DNA of 64,000 nucleotides from Gordonibacter urolithinfaciens (lineage in GTDB: Bacteria; Actinomycetota; Coriobacteriia; Coriobacteriales; Eggerthellaceae), in contig NZ_LT900217.1 of assembly GCF_900199375.1 (NCBI RefSeq), positions 2,542,001 to 2,606,000 of the forward strand, in the 5' to 3' direction. Each line of letters begins with the position of its first letter. Positions within the stretch are counted from its first letter, which is position 1. Both the position numbers and the translations under genes were made by a program. Below the pieces are notes generated by a model that saw only the letters and a list, made by a program, of their open reading frames with translations, was not told where the DNA came from and made no database searches. This document shows positions 24,636 through 34,074 of this stretch, one piece after another.

Positions 24636-27122
24636 ATGGCCGACGAACCCTGGGGACTGACCGCCGCGGAGGTGGCCGAGCGCATGGCGCGCGGCGACGT
24701 GAACGCCGACGTGGACGTGAAGACGCGCTCCGTGGGCCAGATCGTGCGGGAGAACGTCTGCACGCTGTTCAACGCCATCAACGTGATCTTAGCGGCGTTC
24801 GTGCTGCTCACCGGTTCGTACAAGAACATGCTGTTCATGATCGTCATCGTGTGCAATGTCGTGATAGGCATCGTGCAGGAGATCCGCTCGAAGATCACCA
24901 CCGACCGTTTGAGCATCGTGGCGGGCTCGCACGCCACGGTCATCCGCGACGGCGCGCGCACCCAGGTGGCGTTGCATGACATCGTGCGCGACGACGTGGT
25001 GGTGCTCGGCCGCGGTGACCAGGTGCCGGCCGACGCCGTGGTGGTATCCGGCGAGGCCGACGTGAACGAGAGCCTGCTCACCGGCGAGAGCAACCTCATA
25101 AAGAAGGCTTCCGGCGCCGAGCTCATGAGCGGTTCGTTCGTGAATGCCGGCACCGTGTGCGCCCGGGTGGTGCACGTGGGCCACGAGAACTACGCGGCGA
25201 AGATCAGCGCCGAGGCCAAGCAGCACAAGAAGGTCAACTCCGAGATCATGAACAGCTTGAACGGCATCATCAAGTTCGTGAGCTGCGTCATCTTCCCCGT
25301 GGGAGCGTTGCTGTTCGCGCGCATGTTCTTCAGCGGCGAGGAGGTGGCGCTGAACCAGGCCATCCTGTCAACGGCGGCGGCGCTCGTGGGCATGATCCCC
25401 GAGGGGCTCATCCTGCTCACGTCCACGGTGCTGGCGGTGGCCGTGGTGCGCCTGGCCAAGAGCAAGGTGCTGGTGCAGCAGCTCTACTGCATCGAGACGC
25501 TTGCGCGCGTGGACACGCTCTGCCTGGACAAGACGGGCACCATCACCACGGGGGCCATGGAGGTGGCGGCCGTGGTGCCGGTTGCAGGCGCGGGTGCGGC
25601 GGATGCTGGCGTGAAGAGGGCGGGCGCGGACGGTGCTCCGGGCGATGGCGCGTCCGGGGGTGCCGCGGCGGACATGGCGGCGTCGGGGGGCGGCGGCGTG
25701 GGGGCGGTTCCCGCCTCGCCGCGGAGTGCCGGATACGCGGCCGAACTCGACGTGGCGCTGGCCTCGCTCGCCGCGGCGGACGACGACCCGAACGAGACGG
25801 CGCAGGCCGTCGCCGCGTACTATGCTGCGCGCCCCGCCGTGCGCCCGCTCGCGCCCATGCGCACGGTGCCGTTCTCCTCCGATAAGAAGTGGTCGGGCGC
25901 GGCCTTCGAAGGCCGCGCCTACGTCATGGGTGCCGGCAGGTTCGTGATGGGAGACGCGTTCGACGCGTTCGAGGAGCAGGCGGGCGAGCTGGCCGCCACG
26001 GCGCGCGTGCTCGCCGTGGCGCGCGTGGAGGGCTTCGACCCCGACGGCGCCATCGTGGGCGCGCCGGCGCTGCTCGGGTTCGTGTGCATCCACGACCAGA
26101 TACGCGCCACGGCCGCCCAGACGATCGGCTATTTCAAGGACCAGGGCGTTTCCGTGAACGTCATCTCCGGCGACGACCCGCGCACGGTGGCGGGCATTGC
26201 GGCCCAGGTGGGCGTCGAGGGCGCGGAAGAGTACGTGGACGCCACGACGCTCGAGACTCCCGAGCAGGTGGCCGACGCCTTGCGTCGCTACCACGTTTTC
26301 GGCCGCGTGAAGCCCGAGCAGAAGAAGCAGTTCGTCGTGGCGTTGCAGGAGCAGGGCCATGTGGTGGCCATGACCGGCGACGGCGTGAACGACACGCTGG
26401 CCCTCAAGCAGGCCGACTGCTCGGTCGCCATGGCGGCCGGCTCGGACGCGGCGCGCAACGTGGCCCAGCTCGTGCTCGTGGACAACGACTTCGCCAGCAT
26501 GCCCAAGGTGGTGGCCGAGGGGCGGCGCTCCATCAACAACCTCCAGCGCTCGGCGTCGCTGTTCTTGGTGAAGACGCTTTTGTCCATGACGCTGGCGGTG
26601 CTGTTCGTGCTGCTGCCGTGGCAGTACCCGTTCCAGCCCATCCAGATGACGCTCATCAGCGCGTTCACCATCGGCATCCCGTCGTTCGTGCTGGCGCTCG
26701 AGCCCAACAAGGAGCGCATACGCGGCCGCTTCCTGGAGAACGTCATCGTGAAGTCCATCCCCGGCGCCGTGTGCGCGGTGCTGGGCGTGCTGGCCGTGAA
26801 CGCGGTGGGCCGCCTGGCGCTGGGGCTGGACTACGGCCAGGTGTCAACGCTGTGCGTGCTGCTCACGGCCTGGGTGGGCGTCATGCTCATCATCCGGCTG
26901 TCCGTGCCGTTCACGCCCATCCGCACCGCGCTTCTGGTCGTGGTGGTGGGTGGCACCGTGCTGGGCGCCACGCTGCTGCACGGGCTGTTCGGCATCGAGC
27001 CGTTCACCGTGCCTATGGCCGTGCTGCTCGCCGTCTGCGCCGTTGCGGCGTCGGCGCTGTTCCACTGGCTGTACGGCGTGTTCGGCCGCTGGCACGAGGC
27101 CAGGCTCGCCCGCTGGGCGTAA
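24636..27122 (+). CDS. P-type cation-transporting ATPase
   Basis: An 828-residue membrane pump. The order is a short N-terminus, two helices (about 40-80), the actuator domain with LTGES, a helix pair with the ion-site motif MIPEGLILLTS, the phosphorylated Asp298 in DKTGT, the nucleotide domain, GDGVND near residue 581 and six C-terminal helices. The subgroup resembles the CtpE/calcium-magnesium type of Gram-positive bacteria: no N-terminal heavy-metal domain and no CPC motif. A Gly/Ala-rich insertion of about 55 residues (roughly 310-365) follows the phosphorylation site. AGGAG precedes the ATG. Calcium or magnesium transport is the best guess. Confidence 0.85.
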   Translation: MADEPWGLTAAEVAERMARGDVNADVDVKTRSVGQIVRENVCTLFNAINVILAAFVLLTGSYKNMLFMIVIVCNVVIGIVQEIRSKITTDRLSIVAGSHATVIRDGARTQVALHDIVRDDVVVLGRGDQVPADAVVVSGEADVNESLLTGESNLIKKASGAELMSGSFVNAGTVCARVVHVGHENYAAKISAEAKQHKKVNSEIMNSLNGIIKFVSCVIFPVGALLFARMFFSGEEVALNQAILSTAAALVGMIPEGLILLTSTVLAVAVVRLAKSKVLVQQLYCIETLARVDTLCLDKTGTITTGAMEVAAVVPVAGAGAADAGVKRAGADGAPGDGASGGAAADMAASGGGGVGAVPASPRSAGYAAELDVALASLAAADDDPNETAQAVAAYYAARPAVRPLAPMRTVPFSSDKKWSGAAFEGRAYVMGAGRFVMGDAFDAFEEQAGELAATARVLAVARVEGFDPDGAIVGAPALLGFVCIHDQIRATAAQTIGYFKDQGVSVNVISGDDPRTVAGIAAQVGVEGAEEYVDATTLETPEQVADALRRYHVFGRVKPEQKKQFVVALQEQGHVVAMTGDGVNDTLALKQADCSVAMAAGSDAARNVAQLVLVDNDFASMPKVVAEGRRSINNLQRSASLFLVKTLLSMTLAVLFVLLPWQYPFQPIQMTLISAFTIGIPSFVLALEPNKERIRGRFLENVIVKSIPGAVCAVLGVLAVNAVGRLALGLDYGQVSTLCVLLTAWVGVMLIIRLSVPFTPIRTALLVVVVGGTVLGATLLHGLFGIEPFTVPMAVLLAVCAVAASALFHWLYGVFGRWHEARLARWA

Positions 27123-27299
27123 ACGGTGCCCTGCTGGGCGGAACGGCGCAGACCGGTGCTCCGACGGCCGGAAACGCCGAGGCCCTGCGCTGCTTCCTGC
27201 CGGCGCCTCATGTGGCGACGGCGTGAGCGGCGTTCTTCCTGCTGCGGCGTTGCGGTATGATGGCGGGCGAAGGAAGCGAGGAAGGGAGGCGGTGGGCTC

Positions 27300-28550
27300 A
27301 TGGGCCGGTTGGCGATCATTGGCGGCGGGGCGGCGGGGCTGGCGGCGGCCGTGACGGCTGCCTGCGAGCTGCGCATGCTCGGCGTTCCCGGCGACGTGGC
27401 GGTGTACGAGGCCGACGAGCGGGTGGGGCGCTCCATCCTGGCCACGGGCAATGGGCGGTGCAACTTCTCGAACGCGCGCATCGATGCAGGAGCCTACCGC
27501 AACGCGGCGTTCGTGGGCTCGGCGCTCGGTGCGTTGACGGCCGGCTCGGACCCGGTGCATGCGTTCTTCGCCGACCTGGGGCTCGTGTGGCGCGAGGAGG
27601 GCGAAGGGAGGCTCTACCCGCTGGCCAACAAGGCGACGAGCGTGCTCGACGTGCTGCGGGCGGCTGCGGCGGACTTCGGCGTGCGGGAGGCGTGCGGGCG
27701 GCGCGCCGTGCGGCTTGACGTGCCCGATCGTCCGGGCGGTCGCTTTCACATCCGCTTCGCCGACGGGACGGTGGGGCATGCCGACGCCGTGGTGCTCGCC
27801 ACCGGCGGCCGGACGGCGCGCGAGCTGCTGCCGGAGGGCATCGGCTTTGCCGCCGCGCGCCCGGTGCTCGGCCCGCTGCGCACCGCCACCGACGTGGTGA
27901 GGCACCTGAACAACCTGCGCGTGCGCTGCGCCGTGACGCTTGCGGGGCCCGACGGCGCGCCCAAGGCGCGCGAGGCGGGCGAGCTGCTGTTCCGCGACTA
28001 CGGCGTGTCGGGCATCGCGGTGTTCAACCTGTCGCGCTTTGCCGAGCCGGGCGACCGGCTGCTCGTGGACCTGCTGCCGCAGATGCCCGAAGGAGACTGC
28101 GCGGGTTTCCTGCATGCGCGCCGCAGGCGCCTTTCGGCCGACGGCCGCCCGCTTTCGCGCGAGGCGTTCCTGCGCGGCATGCTGCTGTCGGCGGTGGCGC
28201 GCGCCGTGCTGGAGGAAGCAGGGCTTGCGCCCGGGGCGCCCCTCGCCAAGCGCGATGTGCCGGCGCTGGCCGCCGCGCTCAAGGCGTTCCCGCTGGAGGT
28301 GCGCGGCATAGGCGACGAGCGCCAATGCCAGGTGCGGCGCGGCGGCGCGGACGTGGCCGCGTTCGACCCGCGCACGCTGGAGGCCCGCGCCGTGCCCGGG
28401 CTGCACGTGGTCGGCGAGGCGCTGGACGTCGATGCCCCCTGCGGCGGCTACAACCTGCACTGGGCCTGGGCGAGCGGCATCCTGGCAGGGCGCGCTGCCG
28501 CCGCGCGGCTGATGGGCTCCGATGACGTGGCGCAGGGCGAGGGACGATAG
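27300..28550 (+). CDS. HI0933/BaiN-like NAD(P)/FAD-dependent flavoprotein
   Basis: A 416-residue flavoprotein. The N-terminal dinucleotide fold is clear (LAIIGGGAAGLAAAV, residues 4-18), then ATGNGRCNFSN, the hallmark of the HI0933/YhiN family. ATGGR appears before the central domain, and the C-terminus has GLHVVGEALDVDAPCGGYNL with WAWASGILAG, the second FAD contact. The family includes BaiN of bile-acid-dehydroxylating clostridia, but most members have unknown substrates. It lies 11 bp upstream of a second flavoprotein gene and probably forms an operon with it. Confidence 0.85.
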   Translation: MGRLAIIGGGAAGLAAAVTAACELRMLGVPGDVAVYEADERVGRSILATGNGRCNFSNARIDAGAYRNAAFVGSALGALTAGSDPVHAFFADLGLVWREEGEGRLYPLANKATSVLDVLRAAAADFGVREACGRRAVRLDVPDRPGGRFHIRFADGTVGHADAVVLATGGRTARELLPEGIGFAAARPVLGPLRTATDVVRHLNNLRVRCAVTLAGPDGAPKAREAGELLFRDYGVSGIAVFNLSRFAEPGDRLLVDLLPQMPEGDCAGFLHARRRRLSADGRPLSREAFLRGMLLSAVARAVLEEAGLAPGAPLAKRDVPALAAALKAFPLEVRGIGDERQCQVRRGGADVAAFDPRTLEARAVPGLHVVGEALDVDAPCGGYNLHWAWASGILAGRAAAARLMGSDDVAQGEGR

Positions 28551-28561
28551 GGGGGTAGCGC

Positions 28562-30424
28562 ATGCTCGAGGTGTCCAACATGAGGCTGCCGCTCGACGCA
28601 GGGCTGCCGGGTGCGGCGGGCGAACGGCTCGTGCGCGAGGCGGCAGCCCAGGCGCTGGGCGTGCCGGCGGCCGAGGTGGCGGCAGTGCGCGTGCTCAAGC
28701 GCAGCGTGGACGCGCGCAAGAAGCGCGACGTGCGCTTCGTGGCCGCCCTTGGCGTGGAGCTGGCGGACGCGGCGGCCGAGGACCGTGCGCTCGCGGCGGC
28801 GCAGGCCCGCGGTGGGGCGGGCGCCGCGAAGGGCACGCACGTCAAGCGCCGCGTCCCCTACGAGCCGCTCGCGGTGCCGCGCGCGGGGGCCGCCGCCGGG
28901 GCGGAGCCGCGCCCGGTGGTGGTGGGAGCGGGGCCGGCGGGGCTGTTCTGCGCGCTCTACCTGGCGCGGGCCGGGCTGCGACCGCTCGTGCTGGAGCGCG
29001 GCAGCGACGTGGACGAGCGCTTGGCCGCCGTGGCCGCGTTCGATGCGGGCGGCGACCTGGACCCGCACACGAACATCCAGTTCGGCGAGGGCGGGGCCGG
29101 CACGTTCTCGGACGGCAAGCTCACCACGAACATCAAGAACCCGCTCGCGCCGCACGTGCTGCGGTGGTTCGTGGACGCAGGCGCGCCCGAGGAGATACTC
29201 TGGCAGGCAAAGCCCCACATCGGGACCGACCTGCTGGTTGACGTGGTGCGGCGGCTGCGCGGCCAGATAATCGCGGCGGGCGGCGAGGTGCGGTTCAACG
29301 CGCAGCTCGCGGGCCTGCGGTTCGAGGACGGCGCGCTTGTCGAGGCGGAGGCGCGGGACGTGCGCACGGGCCGCACAGAGCGCATGCCGGCGCGGCGCGT
29401 CGTGCTGGCATGCGGGCACTCCGCGCGCGACACGTTCGAGCTCGTGCACGAGGCGGGCTTGGCGCTGGAGCAGAAGCCGTTCTCGGTGGGCGTGCGCATC
29501 GAGCACCTCCAGCGCTCCGTGGACGAGGCCCAGTACGGAGCGGCCGCCGCGCACCCGGCGCTCGGCGCGGCCGACTACAAGCTGGCGGTGCACCTGCCCG
29601 CGCGAGGGGGCGAGGACGCAGGGTCCGACGGCGGCTTCGGCAGGAGCCGCGGCGGCGGCGCAGGCGGCGAGGGCCGCGGCGTGTACACGTTCTGCATGTG
29701 CCCGGGCGGGCAGGTGGTGTGCGCGGCCAGCGAGGCGGGCGGCGTGGTGGTGAACGGCATGAGCCGCTTCGCGCGCGACGGCGAGAACGCGAACAGCGCG
29801 CTGCTGGTGGGCGTGGGGCCGGAGGACTTCGGGAGCGACCACCCGCTGGCGGGCGTGGAGCTGCAGCGCCGCATGGAGCGGGCGGCCTACGAGGCGGCCG
29901 TGGCGGCCGGCGGCGCGCCGTACCAGGCCCCCGCGCAGACGGTGGGCGACTTCCTGGCCGGCCGTGCGGGCGGTCCGAGCGCCGCGGTGCGCCCCACGTA
30001 CGCGCGTGGCGTGGCGTGGTGCGACCTGCGGGACTGCCTGCCGCCGTTCGTGGCCGACGCGCTGGCCGAGGCGCTGCCGCTTCTCGACGCAAGGATGCAC
30101 GGCTTCGCCGATGCCGACGCCGTCATGACCGGCGTGGAGACGCGTAGCTCCAGCCCCGTGCGCATCGTGCGCGACGAGGGTCTGCAGGCCGTGATGGCGG
30201 GCAGCGGGGCCGCGGCTGCGCAACGCGGCGGCGTCGGGGCTGCAAGCGCCCGGCGCACGGCCGGCGATGCGGCTTCCGGTTCGCGCCCGTCCGTCGCCGG
30301 CGAGCCCTGCGGCAGCGGCCTCTACCCCTGCGGCGAGGGTGCCGGCTATGCCGGCGGCATCATGAGCGCCGCCTGCGACGGCCTGCGCGTGGCCCAGGCG
30401 GTGGCGGGCGACGTCGCCTGCTAG
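28562..30424 (+). CDS. FAD-dependent dehydrogenase of the COG2509 type
   Basis: A 620-residue flavoprotein. An N-terminal domain with VLKRSVDARKKRDVRFV precedes the FAD fold (PVVVGAGPAGLFCALYLARA). Then come HTNIQFGEGGAGTFSDGKLT, FSVGVRIEHLQ, TFCMCPGGQVVCAASE and a C-terminal YPCGEGAGYAGGIMSAACDG, all markers of this large FAD-dehydrogenase family of unknown substrate. Two Gly/Ala-rich insertions interrupt it (about 350-372 and 555-582). GGGGGG precedes the ATG. Its stop TAG lies in CTAG (30421-30424), shared with the stop of the opposite-strand cobO gene. Confidence 0.85.
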   Translation: MLEVSNMRLPLDAGLPGAAGERLVREAAAQALGVPAAEVAAVRVLKRSVDARKKRDVRFVAALGVELADAAAEDRALAAAQARGGAGAAKGTHVKRRVPYEPLAVPRAGAAAGAEPRPVVVGAGPAGLFCALYLARAGLRPLVLERGSDVDERLAAVAAFDAGGDLDPHTNIQFGEGGAGTFSDGKLTTNIKNPLAPHVLRWFVDAGAPEEILWQAKPHIGTDLLVDVVRRLRGQIIAAGGEVRFNAQLAGLRFEDGALVEAEARDVRTGRTERMPARRVVLACGHSARDTFELVHEAGLALEQKPFSVGVRIEHLQRSVDEAQYGAAAAHPALGAADYKLAVHLPARGGEDAGSDGGFGRSRGGGAGGEGRGVYTFCMCPGGQVVCAASEAGGVVVNGMSRFARDGENANSALLVGVGPEDFGSDHPLAGVELQRRMERAAYEAAVAAGGAPYQAPAQTVGDFLAGRAGGPSAAVRPTYARGVAWCDLRDCLPPFVADALAEALPLLDARMHGFADADAVMTGVETRSSSPVRIVRDEGLQAVMAGSGAAAAQRGGVGAASARRTAGDAASGSRPSVAGEPCGSGLYPCGEGAGYAGGIMSAACDGLRVAQAVAGDVAC

Positions 30425-30948
30425 AACTCGATGCCGCGCCGCGCGGGAACGCCGTCATGGTAATAGTGCTTCACCTCGCGCATCTCGGTCACGAGGTCGG
30501 CTGCGGCCATGACCTCGTCGCTGGCGCCGCGGCCCGTGACGACGAGCTCGACCCCCTCGGGCTTCTCGCGGATGGCGTCCAGCAGGGCGCCCGGTTCGAA
30601 GTAGCCGAGCGAATCGGCCACGTTCGCCTCGTCGAGAACCACGACATCGTAGTTTCCGCTGTTCATGGCCTTGATTGTGCGGGCTAGGCCGTCGCAGGCC
30701 GCCTGCGCGTCGCGCAGCGGGTCGGGGGCGGACAGCTCGTCGCCCGTGCCGAACTGCTCGGTCGTCACCGGCGCGCCCGGCAGGGGCATCGCCCTGAACG
30801 CGCTGACCTCGCCGGTCTCGCCGTGCTTCATGAACTGCCCGAAGTACACGCGCAGGCCCTCGCCCGCCGCGCGCAGGGCCAGCCCGGCGGCGGCCGTGGT
30901 CTTGCCCTTGCCGTCGCCCGTGTACACCTGCACCTTGCCCTGCTCCAT
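30421..30948 (-). CDS. cobO: Cob(I)yrinic acid a,c-diamide adenosyltransferase CobO
   Basis: A 175-residue P-loop enzyme of the CobA/CobO/BtuR family. It transfers the adenosyl group of ATP to the cobalt of cob(I)alamin or its precursors, making adenosylcobalamin. The N-terminus MEQGKVQVYTGDGKGKTTAA carries the modified Walker A GDGKGKTT (11-18). VVLDEANVADSLGY is the Walker B region and LVVTGRGASDEVMAAADLVT the family C-terminal signature. AAAGGAG precedes the ATG. It is convergent with the flavoprotein gene. It is not adjacent to the B12 riboswitch operon at 36.2 kb but fits its product: imported corrinoid would be adenosylated here. Confidence 0.9.
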   Translation of the reverse strand: MEQGKVQVYTGDGKGKTTAAAGLALRAAGEGLRVYFGQFMKHGETGEVSAFRAMPLPGAPVTTEQFGTGDELSAPDPLRDAQAACDGLARTIKAMNSGNYDVVVLDEANVADSLGYFEPGALLDAIREKPEGVELVVTGRGASDEVMAAADLVTEMREVKHYYHDGVPARRGIEF

Positions 30949-31090
30949 GCCGCTCCTTTCGCGGAGCGTCCGTTCCGGGCGCTCCCGTTCGCCTGCCGCG
31001 CTCGAGGGCGCGCGTCGCGCGTTCCCGCCCGCGTGCCGTCGACGCCCGCGCGTCACGCTGACGGGCCCAATCGGCGCGGTGCCTGCTCCG

Positions 31091-31492
31091 TCAGTCGCCC
31101 AGCTCGCGTTCCCAGTCGAAGTCGGGGGGAGGCGCCAGCGGCACGTTCCCATCGCCTCCGTCGGAGTCCAGCCGGCCGTCCCATTGGCAGGCGCCCATGT
31201 CCACGTGCTCGTCATCGGAGAACGTGACGCCCTCCTCTTCCAGCATCTCGCGCTGCACGTCGGGGCCGCCGAAGGCGTAGCCGCGGCACAGGCCTCCGTC
31301 CTTGAACACGATGCGATGGCAGGGGATGTGGTTCACCTCGGCGCCCGGGTCGGTGTTCGCGTGCAGCGCGTAGCCCACGTAGCGGGCCGACCGCGGAGCG
31401 CCTATCAGGCGCGCCACCTGCCCGTACGATGCCACTTTGCCGTGCGGCACCTGCCGCACCACCGCGAACACCCGCTCCGAGAAATCGCCCAT
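31091..31492 (-). CDS. Methylated-DNA-protein cysteine methyltransferase-like protein (MGMT C-domain only)
   Basis: A 133-residue protein consisting of the DNA-binding/active-site domain of O6-alkylguanine-DNA alkyltransferase without the N-terminal domain. VPHGKVASYGQVARLIG is the helix-turn-helix with its Arg/Tyr region and HIPCHRIV carries the alkyl-acceptor Cys58. Alkyltransferase-like (ATL) proteins have Trp at that position, so this may be a catalytic short MGMT. The C-terminus has an extra acidic tail (DSDGGDGN...PDFDWERELGD). The start at 31492 is chosen for its AAGGATGG site. It lies 142 bp upstream of cobO on the same strand. Confidence 0.85.
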   Translation of the reverse strand: MGDFSERVFAVVRQVPHGKVASYGQVARLIGAPRSARYVGYALHANTDPGAEVNHIPCHRIVFKDGGLCRGYAFGGPDVQREMLEEEGVTFSDDEHVDMGACQWDGRLDSDGGDGNVPLAPPPDFDWERELGD

Positions 31493-31580
31493 GACACCAT
31501 CCTTCCGCCCGCGCCCCGCGCCTTTCCCTGCTAGGGTATCGCATTGCCCGCGGCCGCGCAAAGGGTAGCCCGCCCGCTCG

Positions 31581-31599
31581 CCTCAACCGCAGTTTGAGG
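31581..31599. promoter_or_regulatory. Short inverted repeat in divergent region
   Basis: CCTCAA (31581-31586) and TTGAGG (31594-31599) form a small inverted repeat between the divergent alkyltransferase and export-system genes, followed by an AT-rich patch. It is a possible regulator site; support is weak. Confidence 0.25.
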
Positions 31600-31736
31600 A
31601 ATATGTGGTTTCGACGGCTCGGTGCATACCCGCCCAATTCGGCTTCCCTTTTCCTCTTCCGCACCCTATGCTGAAACGGAGAGGCTTATGCTCGATGCCT
31701 TGGGGACTGATCGCTTCTTCACACGGGAGGTTCATG

Positions 31737-33383
31737 ATGGCACTGCGACGCAACCGGCGGGGAGACGGCGCGGACGAGCGCGCATCCTGGAGCGACGGCG
31801 GGGCGACGGCGCCGGTGTCTGCGCATCCCATCGGTGCAGCGGCGGGCGAGGACGCCTCCGCGCGCATCGTTCCTGCGGCGCCCGCCGCCCCCGCGATGCC
31901 CGCCGCCGAGCCCGCGCCGCAGGCGGCCCCCGGCGCGACCGCCGCGCTCGCCGGCATCCCGCATGCTAACGTCCCCGGCTCAACCGACCCGTTGGGTCCC
32001 GCGGACCTGGTCGACGCCGAGGCGCTCGCCGACATGCGGGCGTTCAACGACCTCAAGGCGAAGCGCAAGAAGCAGCGCAAGCGCAAGATCATCATCGGCG
32101 TCGCATCGACCGTGGCGGTGCTCGCCGTCGCGGGCGGCGCGTTCGCATGGTACACGGCCGACCAGGCGGCCAAGGCGTTGCAGAACATGGCCCCGCAGAC
32201 CGGCTTCGTGGAGCAGGGCACCTTCGTCGAGACGGTGTCGGCCTCCGACAACCTGCAACCCGTCGCGTCGGTGAGCGCCACGCCCGAGGTGGACGGCATC
32301 GTGGGCGAGGTGCTCGTGGCCGAAGGCGATGCGGTGGAAGAGGGCCAGACACTGTTCACCGTGGTCAACGACGAATTGGACAAAGCGGTGAACCAGGCGG
32401 CCCAGGGGATCGAGGAGGCAAAGAACGGCGTGGCCCAAGCCCAGAACGCCGTGAACGACGCCTACCACGCCAAGTCCGCCGGCCAGCAGGCGGCCGCGAC
32501 CGCGCAAGCCCAAGCGCAAGCCGCCGCGGCGGCAGCCAAGGAGGCCGGGGGAGCTGCGGTCGAATCGTTCGCCGGCGAGCAGGCGTCCTTCGACGAGTCC
32601 AGCGCGGATTCCGCCATCAGGTCGGCCGAACTCGCCTTGAGCAACGCGAACCTCGCGCTGCAGAACGCGCAGAGCGCTTACGACGAGGCCGTCGCGCGCG
32701 CCGCCAAGCGCACGGTGACCGCCTCCATCGCCGGCAGCGTCGTCGCGGTGAACATCGAGCCCGGCAAGGCGCTCGGGGCCACGGCGAGCGCCGCGACCTC
32801 GCCCGTGCAGATCGCCGACCTGTCGCAGATGACCGTCTCCATCAACGTGAACGAGATCGACATCCTCAAGATCAGCGCCGACCAGACCGCCGAAGTCACG
32901 TTCACCGCCGCCCCCGACCTCACGCTGCCCGCCACCGTGGTGAGCATCGCCACCACGTCGGCCGGCTCCGGCGACCCGTCGGGCGGCGCCATGTACGGCG
33001 GCATGGGCGGCGCCGTCACGTACGCGGTGAAACTGCTCATCGCCGAGCCCGACCCGCGCCTCAAGCCCGGCATGACCGCCAAGGCCACCATCACCACGAC
33101 CACCATCGACAACGCGCTCATGGTGCCCATCTCGGCCGTGCAGTCCGACGGCGCGGGCGGCAGCTTCGTGATGGTGCTCACCGACCCCGAGACGCAGGAG
33201 ATGGACATGCGCGAGGTGGAGGTCGTCGCGTCGGACGGTCTCACGTCTGTCGTGAAGGGCCAGGTGAAGGCCGGCGACGAGGTGGTTGTGAGCGGAGGCG
33301 CGGGCGGCGCGCCGGGCGACATGGGCATGGAGGCCGGCGGCATGGCCGCGGCCGACTCCGCCGGCAGCGTCATGGTGGGGTAG
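31737..33383 (+). CDS. HlyD/MacA-like efflux adaptor (membrane fusion protein)
   Basis: A 548-residue protein. Residues 1-116 are a cytoplasmic Ala/Pro-rich region ending in a Lys/Arg cluster, followed by one membrane helix (117-139). The outside part has a biotinyl/lipoyl-like half (TPEVDGIVGEVLVAEGDAVE), a long Ala/Gln-rich coiled coil (about 215-315), the return half (IAGSVVAVNIEPGK) and a beta-barrel region. Near the end is a Gly/Met-rich tail. Two ATGs (31734 and 31737) follow GGGAGG; the second has the better spacing. It is first in an operon with a MacB-like ATPase and permease, so it is the extracytoplasmic adaptor of that export system. Confidence 0.85.
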   Translation: MALRRNRRGDGADERASWSDGGATAPVSAHPIGAAAGEDASARIVPAAPAAPAMPAAEPAPQAAPGATAALAGIPHANVPGSTDPLGPADLVDAEALADMRAFNDLKAKRKKQRKRKIIIGVASTVAVLAVAGGAFAWYTADQAAKALQNMAPQTGFVEQGTFVETVSASDNLQPVASVSATPEVDGIVGEVLVAEGDAVEEGQTLFTVVNDELDKAVNQAAQGIEEAKNGVAQAQNAVNDAYHAKSAGQQAAATAQAQAQAAAAAAKEAGGAAVESFAGEQASFDESSADSAIRSAELALSNANLALQNAQSAYDEAVARAAKRTVTASIAGSVVAVNIEPGKALGATASAATSPVQIADLSQMTVSINVNEIDILKISADQTAEVTFTAAPDLTLPATVVSIATTSAGSGDPSGGAMYGGMGGAVTYAVKLLIAEPDPRLKPGMTAKATITTTTIDNALMVPISAVQSDGAGGSFVMVLTDPETQEMDMREVEVVASDGLTSVVKGQVKAGDEVVVSGGAGGAPGDMGMEAGGMAAADSAGSVMVG

Positions 33384-33387
33384 CGTC

Positions 33388-34070
<683 letters not shown>

Positions 34071-34074
<4 letters not shown>

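Noticed and set aside
31091-31492. Alkyltransferase-like (ATL) protein without catalytic Cys
   Set aside because: The active-site motif is PCHR with Cys58 present, not the PWHR of ATL proteins.
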